Source of the DNA: Euonymus europaeus
Lineage: Eukaryota; Streptophyta; Magnoliopsida; Celastrales; Celastraceae
Direction of reading: 5' to 3'
Assembly (NCBI GenBank): GCA_963580455.1
Contig: OY756958.1
Span: forward strand, 2,616,501 to 2,680,500
Length of the DNA: 64,000 nucleotides
Shown here: positions 35,286 to 48,135 of the stretch, piece by piece
Layout: each line of letters begins with the position of its first letter
How positions within the stretch are numbered: position 1 is the stretch's first letter
Program-made: the position numbers and the translations under genes
The notes under the pieces: generated by a model
Told to the model about the DNA's origin: nothing
Database searches by the model: none
The model's input: the letters and a program-made list of their open reading frames with translations, nothing else

Positions 35286-38200
35286 TGACTTCCTTCAGCA
35301 ATGAAAAGATGTCAAGTCTATTACCCATGTTTAACGGCGAAGATTACTCTTCCTGGAAGTCAAGATGAGAACTTTCCTCATGTTCGAAGGTCTATGGAGC
35401 ATTGTAGTCAAGGGATACATCGAACCTACACCAGAGGATGAAGCTGTGCTTGATGCGGCTAAGAAGAAAGAACTAGATGTCACTCGTATGTTGAATGCAA
35501 AGGCTCTGTCCAGATTGCAGAATGGGGTAAGCCCTTCCATTTTTCCGCGCATTATTCGTGCAATATATGCCAAGGAGGCTTGGGATACCATTGCTAAGGA
35601 GTTTGAAGGTGACAGCAGAACTCTGCTCATCAAACTACAGAACCTGCGTAGGGAGTTTGAGATTCTGAGAATGCAAGAGTCTGAGTGCATCAAGGAGTTT
35701 TACACTAAGCTCATTGACTTGGTGAACTAGATGAGGACTTTTGGGGAAGAAGTTTCAGATCAAAAGGTGGCTCAAAAAATGCTCATTAGTCTGCCTGAAA
35801 GATACGATATTGTTGTGGCTGCTATAGAAGAATCTAAAGATCTCTCTTTGCTAAAACCTGAGGAACTTGTGGGGTCCCTTGAGGCCCATGAGCATAAAAG
35901 ATTACGTCGTGGGGAGCAATCTCAGCAACCTTTGGAGTCAGCATTTCAAGCCAAAATGTCTCTAAGAGATGAAGTTCGAAAGGGTAAGCAAGTTAGTTTC
36001 AAAGGTACCTCTGAGCATACATCTAGAAATCCTTGTGATATTTGTAAGAGATTGAGTCATGCTACTGTTGATTGTTGGTTTAAAGGAAAACCTCAATGTC
36101 ACACTTGTAAGAAGTTTGGTCATATTGCCAAAAACTGTAGATTAAAAGCAGAGAACAAAGCCAACTTTGTTGAAATCAGTTCCGAACCTGAAGAAAATTT
36201 GTTTTATGCTACTCATTTTCCTACTGGAGTTAAGTCAGATGTCTGGTACCTTGACAGTGGATGCAGCAATCACATGTCTGGTAATGAGACCTTATTTGAT
36301 TTCATTGATTACACATTTACTTCAAATATTCGAGTTGGGAATGGTACTGTGCTTAAAGCCAAAGGTAAAGGGAAGGTGAAGATTAATACTGGTGATGGGA
36401 TGAAGTATATTTGTGAGGTTCTATATGTCCCAGAGTTGAGTCAAAATCTAATGTCTGTCGGCCAAATGATTGAGAAAGGGTACAAGCTTGTATTTGAGAA
36501 TGATGGGCGTATTATTTATGATAAGGAAGGCAAGGATAAACCTTTGATGCACATTTAGATGAAAGACAGGAGGAATTTTTTGATGGATTTCCAAACTCCA
36601 GAACATGTAGCTTTGCAAGCTGTTTCTGAGACTAGTCAACTTACTAGTCTACGGCATAAAAGGTTTTGTCACTTAAATTCTGCCAGTTTAAAGTTACTTC
36701 ACAGTGAAAAGATGGTTGATGGTCTGCCTCAACTTACAGAAGAACACAAACTTTGTGAGAGTTGTGTCATGGGAAAACAACACAGGACACCTTTTCCTCA
36801 TCACAGTACTTGGAAAGCTAAAGAGGTTTTGGAGCTGGTCCACACAGATTTATGTGGACCAATGAAGATTCCATCTTTCAATCAATGTAAGTATTTTCTA
36901 ACTTTCATTGATGACTACTCCCGGATGACCTGGGTATATTTTCTCAAAGAGAAATCTGGCACTTTTGAGATGTTTAAACAGTTTAAGGCCCTTACAGAAA
37001 AACAAAGTGGTAAGTAAATCAAAAGAATCAGAAGTGATAGGGGGCGAATATACTTCAACTGTTTTTGAAAATTTCTGTATGGAGGAAGGAATTTGGAAAC
37101 AAATCACAGCAGGGTTCAGCCCCCAGCAGAATGAGGTGGCTGAAAGAAAGAATTGAACGATAATGGAGGCTGCCAGGGCCATATTGCATGAGAAGAAGCT
37201 ACCAAGTATTTTTTGGGCTGAAGCAGTTCATACTGCAGTTCATGTTCTAAACATATGTCCCACAAAAGTTGTCACTGGAATGAATCCTAATGAAGCTTGG
37301 TCTGGTGTCAAAGCAACTGTTGAATACCTCAGGGTGTTTGGAAGTGTGTGTTATATGCACACACCTGCTGAAAAAAGGACCAAGCTTGACATGAAGAGCA
37401 AAAAATGCATACTTGTGGGATACAGTGAAAACTCTAAGGCATATAGGGTTTTTGACCTAGAGTCTCAAAAATTGTTGGTTAGCAGGGATGTGATGGTTGA
37501 TGAAAATGCAAGTTTAGACTGGAAGAATATGAATGTCAAGGGTGTGAGTACAAACGTTTGTGATACAGGGGAGAGTGAGAGTCTATTGGTTGATAATGAA
37601 GCAAATGATCATGAGGTTGAAAGGGAACCAGATTCACATACTCTATCTGTGTCAAGCTTGGCAGAAGAAGCACCAGCAATCACTGAAGTTCAACCTACGG
37701 TGGAGCAAGATAGTGAAGATGATACCCCTCCCAGAAGACTTAAAAGTCTTGCTGACATCTATGATTTGTGCAGTCCTGGAGTATATGACTCATGCAATTT
37801 TGCAGTGAGTGATACAAATGAACCAGAAAAATTTTCAGAAGCAAATGGGGATCCTGTGTGGTGGAAGGCAATGATAGAGGAGATAAACATGATTGAAAAA
37901 AATAATACTTGGGAGTTGGTAGTCAAACCTCAATGAAGAGAAGTTGTAGGAGTGAAATGGATTTACAGGTTGAAGTTAAATCTTGATGGTAGTGTTCAGA
38001 AACATAAAGCTAGATTGGTGGCCAGAGGTTTTACTCAAGTCCCTGGGGTAGATTTTCATGAAACTTTCGCACCAGTTGCACGTCTTGAGACCATTAGGAT
38101 TCTTATTGCTGTAGCTGCTCAGCAGAGATGGAAAATACACCAACTCTATGTTAAATCTGCTTTTTTGAATGGAAAGCTTGAGGAGGAAGTGTATGTGTCA

Positions 38201-39371
38201 CAACCAGAAGGTTTTGTCATAGCTGGTGAAGAAGAGAAGGTTTAAAAACTTAAGAAGGCTCTCTATGGATTGAAGCAGTCCCCGAGAGCATGGTATTCGG
38301 AAGTTGATAAGTTTTTTAAGGCGAAAGGATTAAACAAGAGCAAAAATGAGAGTACATTGTACACTTGTTTACAAGGAAATTCAGTTTTTGATTGTCTCTA
38401 TTTATGTTGATGACTTGATAATTACAGGAAATGATGCCAACATGGTTCAGGAGTTTAAAGATTCCATGATGAAGACTTATGAGATGACTGACCTTGGTCT
38501 TCTCAAGTACTTCCTGGGAATTGAAGTGGAACAGTCCAGTGAAGGAATTTTTATTAGTCAAGCTGCTTATGCCAAGTCAGTGCTTAAGAGACACAACATG
38601 CAGAAGTGTAATCCTACAGCTATACCTCTCATTGTTAATGAAAAGCTCAAGAAGGAAGATGGTGCAGAGAAAGCTGATGCAAAAGTTTATCGAAGTTTGG
38701 TGGGTAGTTTATTATACCTGACTACCACCAGACCTGATCTTATGTTTTCTGCAAGTCTCCTGTCAAGTTTCATGCAAACTCCTAGTCAAATTCACTATGG
38801 CACTGCTAAGAGAGTGTTGAGGTATATATCAGATACTATTCAGTATGGAATTTTGTATGAAACTGGTAAAGTTGTGAAGTTGCGACGGCATTGTGATAGT
38901 GATTGGGCTGGATGTCAGGATGACATGAGAAGTACTTCAGGTTATGCTTTCAATTTAGGTTATGGAGTCTGTACTTGGGTTTCAAAAAAACAGAAGAGTG
39001 TTGCTCTCTCCGCAGCGGAGGCAGAATATGTTTCAGCCTCAAAGGCTGCAGCTCAAGGAGTATGGATACAAAGAATCTTGAAGGATTTTGGTATGAATCA
39101 GAGTGAACCTTTTGAACTTCTGTGTGATAGCAAGTCTGCTATAGCTATCGCAAGGAACCCTGTGGACCATGATCTTACCAAACACATCAAGATTAAGTAT
39201 CATTTTGTGAGGGACGGGGTGGAAGATGGAACTGTCAAAATGGAGCATATCAGAACTGATGACCAGTCTGCTGACATTCTCACAAAAGCCCTGCCTAGAG
39301 ACAAGTTTGTCTATCTGAGAAATTTGCTTGGTGTTATACCAAAATCTCACTTCAAGGGGAGTGTTGGATGA
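35286..39371 (+). pseudogene. Ty1/copia gag-pol, broken by stops and frameshifts
   Basis: Domains appear in copia order: gag; CCHC knuckle CHTCKKFGHIAKNC near 36100; protease WYLDSGCSNHMSG near 36245; integrase with HKRFCHLN, CESCVMGK, DLCGPM, DDYSR; reverse transcriptase with [17 protein letters not shown] and IYVDDLI near 38400; RNase H with CDSDWAGC, SAAEAEYV and ADILTKALP near 39290. Lesions: frameshift near 35365; TAG at 35728-35730 and 36556-36558; TAA at 37015-37017 with a frameshift shortly after; TGA at 37154-37156 and 37934-37936; TAA at 38243-38245; frameshift near 38380. IN before RT defines the copia superfamily. No functional polyprotein can be made. Confidence 0.95.
39353..39361 (+). 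other. Polypurine tract of the copia element
   Basis: CAAGGGGAG sits immediately before the 3' LTR. Confidence 0.7.
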
Positions 39372-39649
39372 AGTGTGTTTTTGGTGCACGTGTCAATTGA
39401 ATGTGGTTTGTTATATTTGTCCTGTTATGTCATTTCCTCCAAGGACAATTTAGTCCATCATGCATGCTTTGTTATTTGTATCTTTATGTTGTAATGTTCC
39501 AGTCAAGGTGAAAAAGATATTATCATCTTGTGTTGTAACAAGTTCTGGATCTCAAGAAACCCTAGTTGTCTCGAGAGCAATACAAGTATCTGTTGTCTCT
39601 CTTTTCTTCTGTGTGTGTTTCATTTGTGATCTTGATTATACAACCATCA
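39362..39649 (+). repeat. 3' LTR of the Ty1/copia element
   Basis: A 288-bp repeat, nearly identical to 34948-35234. Confidence 0.96.
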
Positions 39650-39689
39650 CATAATCCCCATTGACTCTCATTGACTTGTCCAGCCAAAT

Positions 39690-40330
39690 TATTTTGTCAA
39701 AGATAACATTTGGGATGTGGATAAATTGAAGAACCTTCTTCTTGATTTCATGATTCAAATCATTACTAAGGAAAGCATATTCCTGACTGAAGGCTCTAAT
39801 TATTATTGAGTTAACTACATCACCTTTGCTAAAATGAAAGTTATTCATGATGGTATTATATTTGCTATCTTTCTTGGTTACAACAATCTTATCATTGAAT
39901 CTGATTCTTTAGTGATCATAAATATTTTTTCCTCTAATTCTCGCTACCCCTGGGAGTTAATTTATCTAAAAAGCTAGGCATATTCATTCTTGTTGTATCA
40001 ATGTTGAAATGAATTTTTCCAATATTTTTTGTGAAATCAATGACATCGCTGACTTTATGGCCACTAAAACTTCAAATACTAGAAATTCGGAGATGTTTCG
40101 CAAGCTGAAAGATCTTCCTGAGGAGGCTAAAGGCTTGCTTAAAATGGATCAAATGATAATTTTGACTGTGAGACTCATCAATAATTAGTTCTCTTTTATG
40201 TATGTCTTTATGTTCTCCTCTCTTTGCTTGTTTCCTTCGTTTATTCAAGGGTTAGATTTTTGCCCTCCAATTATACCCTGAAGAAGGATTTTTCTTCTCC
40301 TTTCATGATATAAGTTAGTCTTGTCGGGAA
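39690..40330 (+). pseudogene. LINE-type remnant with RNase H-like (RVT_3) region
   Basis: Plus-strand fragments in shifting frames read DNIWDVDKLKNLL, then IIESDSLVIINIFSSNSRYPWELI, then HIHSCCINVEMNFSNIF and DIADFMATKTSN. This is the order seen in the RNase H-like tail of plant LINE polyproteins, where IESDS carries an acidic active-site residue and ADFMA is the last acidic motif. Stops interrupt the frame. The following sequence to about 40330 resembles the LINE 3' end at 42913-43014. Its 5' part was not recognised. Confidence 0.55.
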
Positions 40331-40910
40331 ACCACTCATTGCCTTTCATTCCTTCTAGTTCTAGTTGATAATTATCACCTTAATGGCAATAATAAAAGAA
40401 ACATAAAAAAAGCCAGTTGCGTGAAAGTTAGCATCATTTGATATTCTCCAATTACATAGACGTATTCATGCATGCACGTACATTTATCTTTGAGGAAGAA
40501 ATTGTAACATTAAGGGAACACTAATACATCTTCTCTTCCCAAGTTATCCAAAGTTGACATTCCTGCCTTACCTCACCGGCCGCATCCCCATGCATGCAGC
40601 TTTACACGTAATCCAGGGGCATTTTCGTCCAAAAAAAAGTTTAAAACAAAAAAGCAATACAAACATCTCTATTGTAATTTCACTTTCGGCAGCATTTTTT
40701 CTTTGGCTTAGCTTATCCAAGTATATATATATATATAGTCTATTGATTCTGGGGGTGCCCTACCTCCAACTATATAAAACCACACAAGTCTCTATCAAAA
40801 AAAAAAATGGAAGTTCTGGGAATCAATGTAGATATATCTAGAGAGAGAACCTTCACCTTTTTTTACATATTAATTAAATTGCCTTGAACTTAATTCACTT
40901 ACATTCGATC

Positions 40911-40921
40911 ACTATATATAG
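40911..40921 (+). promoter_or_regulatory. Candidate TATA box of the GRXS10-like gene
   Basis: CTATATATAGG lies about 110 bases before the start codon. A second candidate, CTATATAAAAC, lies at 40770-40780, giving a leader of about 220 bases if used instead. Confidence 0.4.
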
Positions 40922-41029
40922 GTCATAAGAGATCAAATATATATAAGTACTAACTATTCTCACAATCTCCACAAGAAGAATCACTATTTTCTCAATCGTA
41001 CGTGTAAAACTAATTAATTCAATCAGCTG

Positions 41030-41338
41030 ATGGATAGGGTGGCAAAGCTTGCATCGAAGAGTGCGGTGGTGATATTCAGCAAGAGCTCGTGCTGCATGTG
41101 CCACACAATCAAGAGATTGTTCTATGAACAAGGTGTTAGTCCTGCGATTTATGAGCTGGATGAGGACTCGAGAGGGAAGGAAATGGAGTGGGCGTTGATG
41201 AGGCTAGGGTGCAACCCAGCAGTTCCTGCTGTGTTCATTGGTGGTAAATTTGTTGGGTCTGCTAATACCATCATGACTCTTCAGCTCAATGGGTCCTTGA
41301 AGAAGTCGCTCAAAGAAGCTGGAGCTATTTGGCTTTAG
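41030..41338 (+). CDS. CC-type (ROXY) glutaredoxin, GRXS10/GRXC11-like
   Basis: An intronless 102-aa protein with the full CC-type pattern: VVIFSKSS, active site C21-C22-M-C24, [46 protein letters not shown] and C-terminal AIWL. The blocks FYEQGVSP and KEMEWAL point to the GRXS10/GRXC11 branch rather than the GRXS2 branch of the neighbour at 30.4 kb. Members of this plant-specific class act as glutathione-dependent oxidoreductases and partner TGA bZIP factors in development and stress responses; the AIWL end is the variant of the ALWL motif. The gene is the same length as its neighbour and points away from it. The intervening 10 kb holds transposons. Start choice is the only ATG giving the full conserved N-terminus. 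Confidence 0.95.
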   Translation: MDRVAKLASKSAVVIFSKSSCCMCHTIKRLFYEQGVSPAIYELDEDSRGKEMEWALMRLGCNPAVPAVFIGGKFVGSANTIMTLQLNGSLKKSLKEAGAIWL

Positions 41339-42021
41339 CTAGCTAGTGGCATTTGGTCTGGTCATGATGAGAGTTTTGAATAAGTTTGGACAACTTGTAT
41401 GAATTGACTCTCTTTTTCGCAAATATACATGTATACCCAGCGGCTCGTTAAACTAAACATATATAAGATAACACACTTTTTCACTAATTCTTTCTCTTCA
41501 TTTCACTAATTGTGATTAGTGAAGAATACATTAGATTGTTTTATAATTAAGTCGTACTCCATCCACTCTTACTTGTTTTGTCTCCACATAATATTTATAG
41601 TGACACAAATACATGAATTTTTACTGATCAATCATGTTAGAGATTCCAGTAAAAATCATCTAAAAACATATCAGTAGTGTGTGTTATTCATTCATTAGAT
41701 GTGGTGACATCATATCAAAGAGTCCATTAAAAATCACACCTAATAAATAAGTGTGACACTCTATTAAAATACTTCTGGGATGATTTTTTTTAGGATCTAT
41801 ATCATTTTTATTTATTATTTTACATGAATTATTATGACCGTTAATTAATCTATTCACTCTGTGCGGCACGGTAATTAAAAATGGATAATTCTTCCTTTCC
41901 TTCGACAATAAGAATTGCAATACAATATGTCTCACGTGAACGTATTCGTTTGACAATGCCACTACACACACGTATATATATAGTGACGATTTTGCTTTGT
42001 TGAGTTTCGTCCGTACATACA

Positions 42022-42051
42022 TACATACATATATATATATACACACACACA
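42022..42051. repeat. Compound ATAC/AT/AC microsatellite
   Basis: Short ACAT units run into AT and then AC units. Confidence 0.9.
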
Positions 42052-42305
42052 TTTTTATATAAAAAATGATAGATTTTGTATCAAAGAGAGGGCTTTTCTT
42101 AATATAGTAATCACCTTTAATTCATGCATGTTTCAATCACCTTTTTGGATCATCAATGGATCATGGATGCAGAAATCATAATGCGTGGCCTCCGTCATCA
42201 GACAATTAAAGTGGTGATTCTTCTTCCATTATTGGTTCATCCTATAGCTCTCGTACGCGTTGATGGGATCTATCCTTTTCATTCTTTGTCTTTGGCAATG
42301 AAAGA

Positions 42306-42307
<2 letters not shown>

Positions 42308-42338
<31 letters not shown>
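42308..42338. repeat. Compound AT/AC microsatellite
   Basis: AT units run into AC units. Confidence 0.9.
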
Positions 42339-42339
<1 letters not shown>

Positions 42340-42539
42340 GTATACAACAGAAGACATAAAGGAGAAGATGTTGAAATCATGGAAGAATATGTCCATCTAC
42401 ATATACTAAGAATGGCTGATATATGGATGCGCAGTGCCAGTGCGGACCTTAGCCACGTAAATTAATTTTATTAGTGCAATACCTTTATAAAAAAAGGAGA
42501 GCTTTGCTGCATTCAAAGTGACAATATATAGTTATTACA

Positions 42540-42542
<3 letters not shown>

Positions 42543-42578
<36 letters not shown>
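42543..42578. repeat. (AT)18 microsatellite
   Basis: An uninterrupted AT run of 36 bases. Confidence 0.95.
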
Positions 42579-42580
<2 letters not shown>

Positions 42581-42790
42581 ATTAAAACAATTACCTAATG
42601 AGATGCCAAAAAGAAAGAGCAAAAACTACAAACATAGAGTAGTAGTCGAATGCACGCGTCAACATTTTGGTGGCACAAGCTCTTGTATTCTTCCATATTT
42701 TGAAAAAGCTTGCAAGTGATAAGCAAATATTCACCTTGTCTATTGTGTGTGATGGAATTGATTCCACTTTATCATATTTTATCAAAAAAA

Positions 42791-43014
42791 AGGAAAGCCT
42801 TTCTCCGAGAGCTCACAAAGAAGGGACAAGAATCTAACCCTTCAAAGAGGAAAAATCAATATATATTACTTTCTCATTCACAATCCTGTAAATTGATCTC
42901 TTATGTTTATTATCTCTTTGAAGGGTTAGACTTTAGTCGCCCTTTGTGAGCCCTGAGGAAGGGTCGTTCTTCTCCTTTTTTATGAAATAAAATCTCTTTT
43001 CAAAAAAAAAAAAA
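42791..43014. repeat. Inverted pair of LINE 3' tails
   Basis: The segment 42791-42850 is the approximate reverse complement of 42913-42970 (shared TCTAACCCTTCAAAGAG and CTCACAAAG). The right copy continues into an A14 run at about 43001-43014, typical of a LINE 3' end. A third related copy lies near 40240-40320. Confidence 0.6.
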
Positions 43015-43440
43015 AGCTTTAATGGTGCACTTAAAATAATTTAATTTTGACTAACATCGTTTTATTAATTATTAACTCATCTGTTGATAACTTCATTATA
43101 TCGTAAATATTGTGTATCCTCTAAAATTACTCCAAGTCGTTCTTAAGTCATGTATTCAATATCGATAGTGTATCTCAATACCTTTCCATTTATAAGAAAA
43201 ATCTTTATACTTTATCATTCTATATATATATATATATACACATATATTTTGTTGTCAATCTAAGCAATACACGAGATTAATTATTCAGAAATCTAACTAT
43301 TACTTTTGCACATTTATTATGATTTTTTTTAATCAAACCGAGATTATATTTTGAAGTATAACAATCAATTAATTTGGTGTACCCTGCATTTATATCGATA
43401 GTGTACCCCAATATTCTCATTTATAAACAATTTTTTTTTA

Positions 43441-43880
43441 CTTTGGGTGCGTTTGTTTCACATTTCGCACAGCTTAAAGCTGTGGGGTCTGCATAAAATA
43501 TTGTGTCAATTAAACGCCACATTTTGTTGACAGCTTAAAGTTGTGGGCCCTATAGCTTTAAGCTGTGCAAAATGAAATGATATCATCTCATAGCTTTTCA
43601 AAGCTTAAAGTTGTGGGAACCACAATATTTTATAACCATATTACGTAATTGTCTCTCTATATCTTAAAAAATTTCAATTACTTTTTATTGTAATACATTT
43701 TTTTGTAATTTTATCTACAAAATTAATCTAACAGAAAAATGAACGAAATACTCTATAGTATTTTATACAGCTTAAAGTTGTGGGCTCCACAGCTTTTTAT
43801 ACAACATTTTTCATAGTTTTAAGCACAACATTTTTTACAGCTTAAAGCTATGAAATACAATTGTGAAACAAACGAATCAT
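43441..43880. mobile_element. Tourist-like MITE with internal CAGCTTAAAGCTGTGGG repeats
   Basis: The ends share the inverted sequence CGTTTGTTTCACA and are flanked by TTA on both sides (43438-43440, 43881-43883), the target pattern of PIF/Harbinger MITEs. Inside, variants of CAGCTTAAAGCTGTGGG occur at least five times in both orientations. There is no coding capacity. Confidence 0.6.
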
Positions 43881-44162
43881 TTATCATTCAAGTGGGTTTA
43901 GGGGCGATCCTAGATGGTTTGATGGGATCAAATTTATAAGTTTTGAGGGATTAAGTTAAAATTTCATTATGTATCCCATCGTGATCGATAGCCATCACGA
44001 TACCTTCTCCTTTATGAACAAAATCTTTGTACTTTATTGTTCGAGTGGCTTGTATGAGTTGTACATCCCATGTTATCTTATCTTCCCTCACACAAATTTT
44101 GAAAAAAAAAATGAAATTGTAAAAACCTCCAAAAAATAAAATAAAATAAAAAAGAACTAACA

Positions 44163-44440
44163 TCGCGTTTAGTTAGAGAGAATAAGAGATGAGTCAAGGG
44201 AATGATTTTTGAGAAAATTCATTCTCTTGTTTGATTCATATAAAACATATACTCATGGACTCTATTCTCCCCATGTACATTACAAACTATTCAAATCAAA
44301 ATCCATGCTTATTATCATTTTCATATTCAACCTAACATACAAAATTTTATCTGTAAACTCATTCACCCCTCTCAATAAAATCATGCTCAGTTTATCTTAA
44401 ACACATTCTCATTTTAAGCTCACTCTCAAACAAACGTGGG
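44163..44440. mobile_element. Possible MITE
   Basis: GCGTTTAGTTAGAGAG near 44165 is an imperfect inverted match to CTCTCAAACAAACGTGG near 44423. The target duplication was not resolved. Confidence 0.3.
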
Positions 44441-47400
44441 GTAATATTTTGCGGACATTCAAACAACCAAATAGTAATATTCTACATTTTGAGTGAGTTG
44501 CGCGTTTCACGTTATCTCATCTCGACACTATTTATATTGCACCACAAAAAAATTGAAAATATTTTTTAATAAGGGGAAGAGAAAGGGAATGAGGCTCGAA
44601 CTATGAATCCACCTCGCCAGCTGAACTACTTGAAAATTGGAATTCAAAAAAAAATGAAAATAGTAATTACAATACATAACCAATTTTTGACAATCCACGT
44701 GGCAGACAGACTGTATTGCATACTTGTTTATTATGCAACCTGATTTCGGGTCATCAACGCCATCAATTTGGCTCCACATCATACATCAGACGCCATGTGG
44801 GACCAGATTGTCGTTTAGCACCAGAGGAGACAACCCACGTCTATAGACATGTTGCTTGTGTGTCCAGCTCTGACTGCATGAGGTGCACCGAAAGTTAATG
44901 GACGCAACAGCATTCTATAAATGCTCTATCTGGACAAATTTACAGTGGTCGGTTTTTCTCTGATTAATTAATTGTAAATTTTGCAGTTAAAGTAGTTTGC
45001 CAAAGCGGTTGACAACTACCGCCGTACAGTAACTGCTCAACTGCTTTTCCAATTCCATTTTTTGTAAATCAGCCAAAATACATTCTGTGTCCCATTAATC
45101 GTTTGAATTATCAGATACGGTATCCAGAAAAATTATATAATAAAGGGATTGTTTATTATTTGATTGGAATTATGAATATGTTGGAATTGAAGTATGGCGA
45201 TAGTAGGTGAGTGAAGACTTTGGAATGCCCAATAATTGTCTATATGTATATATATGCATATGCATATATATGTATATGTATATACAAAAGCATGATCGCT
45301 CTTATCTGATTAACACAACCACCACTGTGACTAAAAAAAGAAGAAAAGAGATGGTTTCAAAGTAAAGCTTTGAATCATGTGAAAGAAGTATCAATAAATT
45401 TGAAATTTTGAATTATTGTCCACAAAGTTAAGATAAATAACTTTTGCCACTAATTTTTGGTACAAAATGCTACGCTAGCTCACCCTGTTTTTTTCTCAGC
45501 TACCCTAAAAATTAGGTGTATGCCAGCGCAAAAGCGCGACTTATATTTTATTTTAAAAGATTTGTATTATTTATTTCTTTCATATTTTTTACAAGTTTTT
45601 GAAAATAGATATGTATAAGTAATAGTTTTATTGTAGTTTTAAAGTTTGAGTAGAGATTGTGATTATGAATTCTTTTGGCGAGCTTGTTATTTGTAGTTTT
45701 GTAATATTTTATCAGTTGTAGGGAGTCTTTTGTTAAAGTATATGTTTTTTTATTTAATATTGTCGTATTTAGCTTGCTAGATCAATACATATATTCAATT
45801 CATGTATTGTATCTATCATAAATCCTACGTGATTTCTTGTGAAGTATTTGTGAAACTTTCATTATATATATATATATATACACACAAACACATATAAATT
45901 GATGATTGATTACTTGATTGAGTTATTGCATTCATAATCATGATGACTCTATTTTTTTGAAAACAATTATTAAAAATAAAGTCATTAAATTGTAAAAACT
46001 CTATCCCTCTTGTATCCTATGTGTCACATTGTAGAGTAAGCATGAGACCTCCATTATATATATTGATATAGATTGTGTTTCACACGCCTCGAGCATCTCC
46101 AGTTGTATTTTAATTTCAATCACTTCAAAATTTTCAATTGGGTCTCATCTGTATTACACATAAAGTCAAATCGCATACTCATCCACATCATTAAAACACA
46201 TTTCCTAATATAATTTTTTCATTTTTTACATATTATTTTTCTTATTACTCTACAAATATCAAGTGTACACATCTTCCAATATAATTTTTTCACTTTTTTC
46301 ACTTAAATCCATATCTCCCAATACAAATTTATCACTTTTTACATTTTTTTCCTTCTTAACACTCTCTTTACAGACTCCAATATTTCCAGTATCGCTACTC
46401 TTAAGCGCCATTAGAGTTTACATGGTGTGCATCTATCTCATCATTTTAGATAATTGGAACATAAAATATTGGATCCGTTAAAGATACAATTTAATGTCAT
46501 GTAGAATTGATTTTTTTTATATAAAATTAATGTAATTGGGATGTTTTCTTTCACCTACCTTATCGAGGGATACTGATTTGCGTATTTATTTATTCCACCA
46601 ATTTGGGTGGCTCGAATGCCTTGGGCTTCAATTTCTATTTTATTCTGAATAGGAATAATATCGGGTAGGTCTATGACCTTCTTTTAAAAATAATATCAGG
46701 TAATACGAGTGTCGTTCTCTCCACACATCAATTTATTATCTGTCAGACATAATCTCTACTAAACAAACGCTTGATAATTTATACAACAGTACATGCATTG
46801 CTGCCTATTACGTTTTTTTTTCCTTCTATATATGGAAATGTACTATTTATCACTAAATCAATTGATTAATGTTAATCAATTATTGCATGTCCTTTATTAT
46901 TATTTTTGAACCCACGCTGTCACACTGACCCAATCCTGCGCCCAGTCATCCTCATCCTTTAATAATTTTCCCCTTAGTATTAACTTTGGGTTAAAAAACA
47001 TTATCAACCATAGCTATTGGGCTTTCATGCCAAAGCCCAACTGACCCAGTTGGCCCACCCGAGACAGAGCACTGTTTTTTATCGTGACATTTTAAAAGAA
47101 AATTTCCGCTGGACGAACATTTTTTGTAAATTAAAAAAAAGTTGTGCTTAAAAGGTAGTTTGGAACTTTGGATCAGCAACTATGACGTCATGTCTTTTGA
47201 AGACCCAATGAGTTTAAGATCAAACGGTGGAAATTGCATTGTTCACAGTACATAAAAAATTGACGCATTTCCGTCCATTTAATATATTTACGAAATATTA
47301 TTATATGTTTAAATTTATATTGTGTAGGATTTTTGGACGTATTTGCTTCATAAATTTGAATTTATTTAAATTATGACAAATAAATAGGATAATTAATCTA

Positions 47401-48135
47401 ATTCCGTCAAGAATCAAATGACTAAATAATTAAATAAAACAATTTTTTTATATTTGAATCCAAATCTAATTTTAAATCTAATAAAATCTTCGTGTCCAGA
47501 TTAAAATTTTGAATACATAACTTACATATAAATTAATTAGAAAAATTCCATCATTAAAACCGGATAGGGTTTTGTCATCGGTACTCGAGGGGTTTATTGA
47601 ACAGAGACTTATCTGTCCATTTAGGTCATTTGGTAACAATGCACGTGACACTCATGTGTTAAATATCGCCGGTTGTATTCTGTTGCTCTACCGTTTGACT
47701 TTTGCTTTACACTTGTCAAATGAAAAACATTGGGTGGGTCCCACCAAAGATGGGATGGGTTTGAAGAAATTCCCCACGGACGAGGGGCCCTGCAGTAGTT
47801 CGTCCGTCCATACAAAGAGTGGAAGCACATCCTTCCGGTGGGACCCACTCCCCGACCTTGACGATTATAAATATTATAATTACTGGATGCTGTAATTTTC
47901 TTGTTTTTTAAGGGTATAAATGAAAAACCCAAAAAATGTTGGTGCCATTATTTATCTTTTATTTAACTTTTAACCCCACGAAACTTATCTTTTTATTTTG
48001 ACTTAATTAATTATTGTATTGATTTTTCTTTATTTCTTTTGCTTTTCTTTCTTTACCTTGTCTTCTTTACTTTGCTCAGACATCAGATTTTCTTCGATTT
48101 GTTGATCTTCCTGTTTGTCTCGATCTTTCTATTCA
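44441..48135. other. Intergenic region and PBL27 promoter
   Basis: No gene was supported. Features seen are AT microsatellites (45245-45290 with embedded ATGCATAT palindromes, 45864-45881) and loose repeats of CCAATATAATTTTTTCA near 46205-46295. The last several hundred bases, including GC-richer sequence at 47700-47870, probably form the PBL27 promoter. Confidence 0.45.

Larger units (their letters stand above)
34943..39654 (+). mobile_element. Ty1/copia LTR retrotransposon, decayed
   Basis: The element covers 34948-39649 with the 5-bp target duplication CATAA at 34943-34947 and 39650-39654. LTRs of 287 and 288 bp start TGTTGG and end CCATCA, and differ by three substitutions and three single-base indels. 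The primer binding site TGGTATCGGAGCC (35236-35248) follows the 5' LTR after one base; the polypurine tract AAGGGGAG precedes the 3' LTR. The coding region has several stops and frameshifts, so the copy is dead. Confidence 0.96.
41339..42790. other. Intergenic region after the GRXS10-like gene
   Basis: AT-rich DNA with several simple repeats and no supported gene. The open frame at 42124-42465 spans a microsatellite and has no recognisable motif. Confidence 0.45.

Noticed and set aside
35365..36558. Two gag-like frames as a domesticated host gene
   Set aside because: They lie between copia LTRs with a primer binding site and are broken by stops, so they are retrotransposon remains.
47572..47932. 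Open frames of 103-107 aa on both strands upstream of PBL27
   Set aside because: No motif is recognised, and the position fits the PBL27 promoter.
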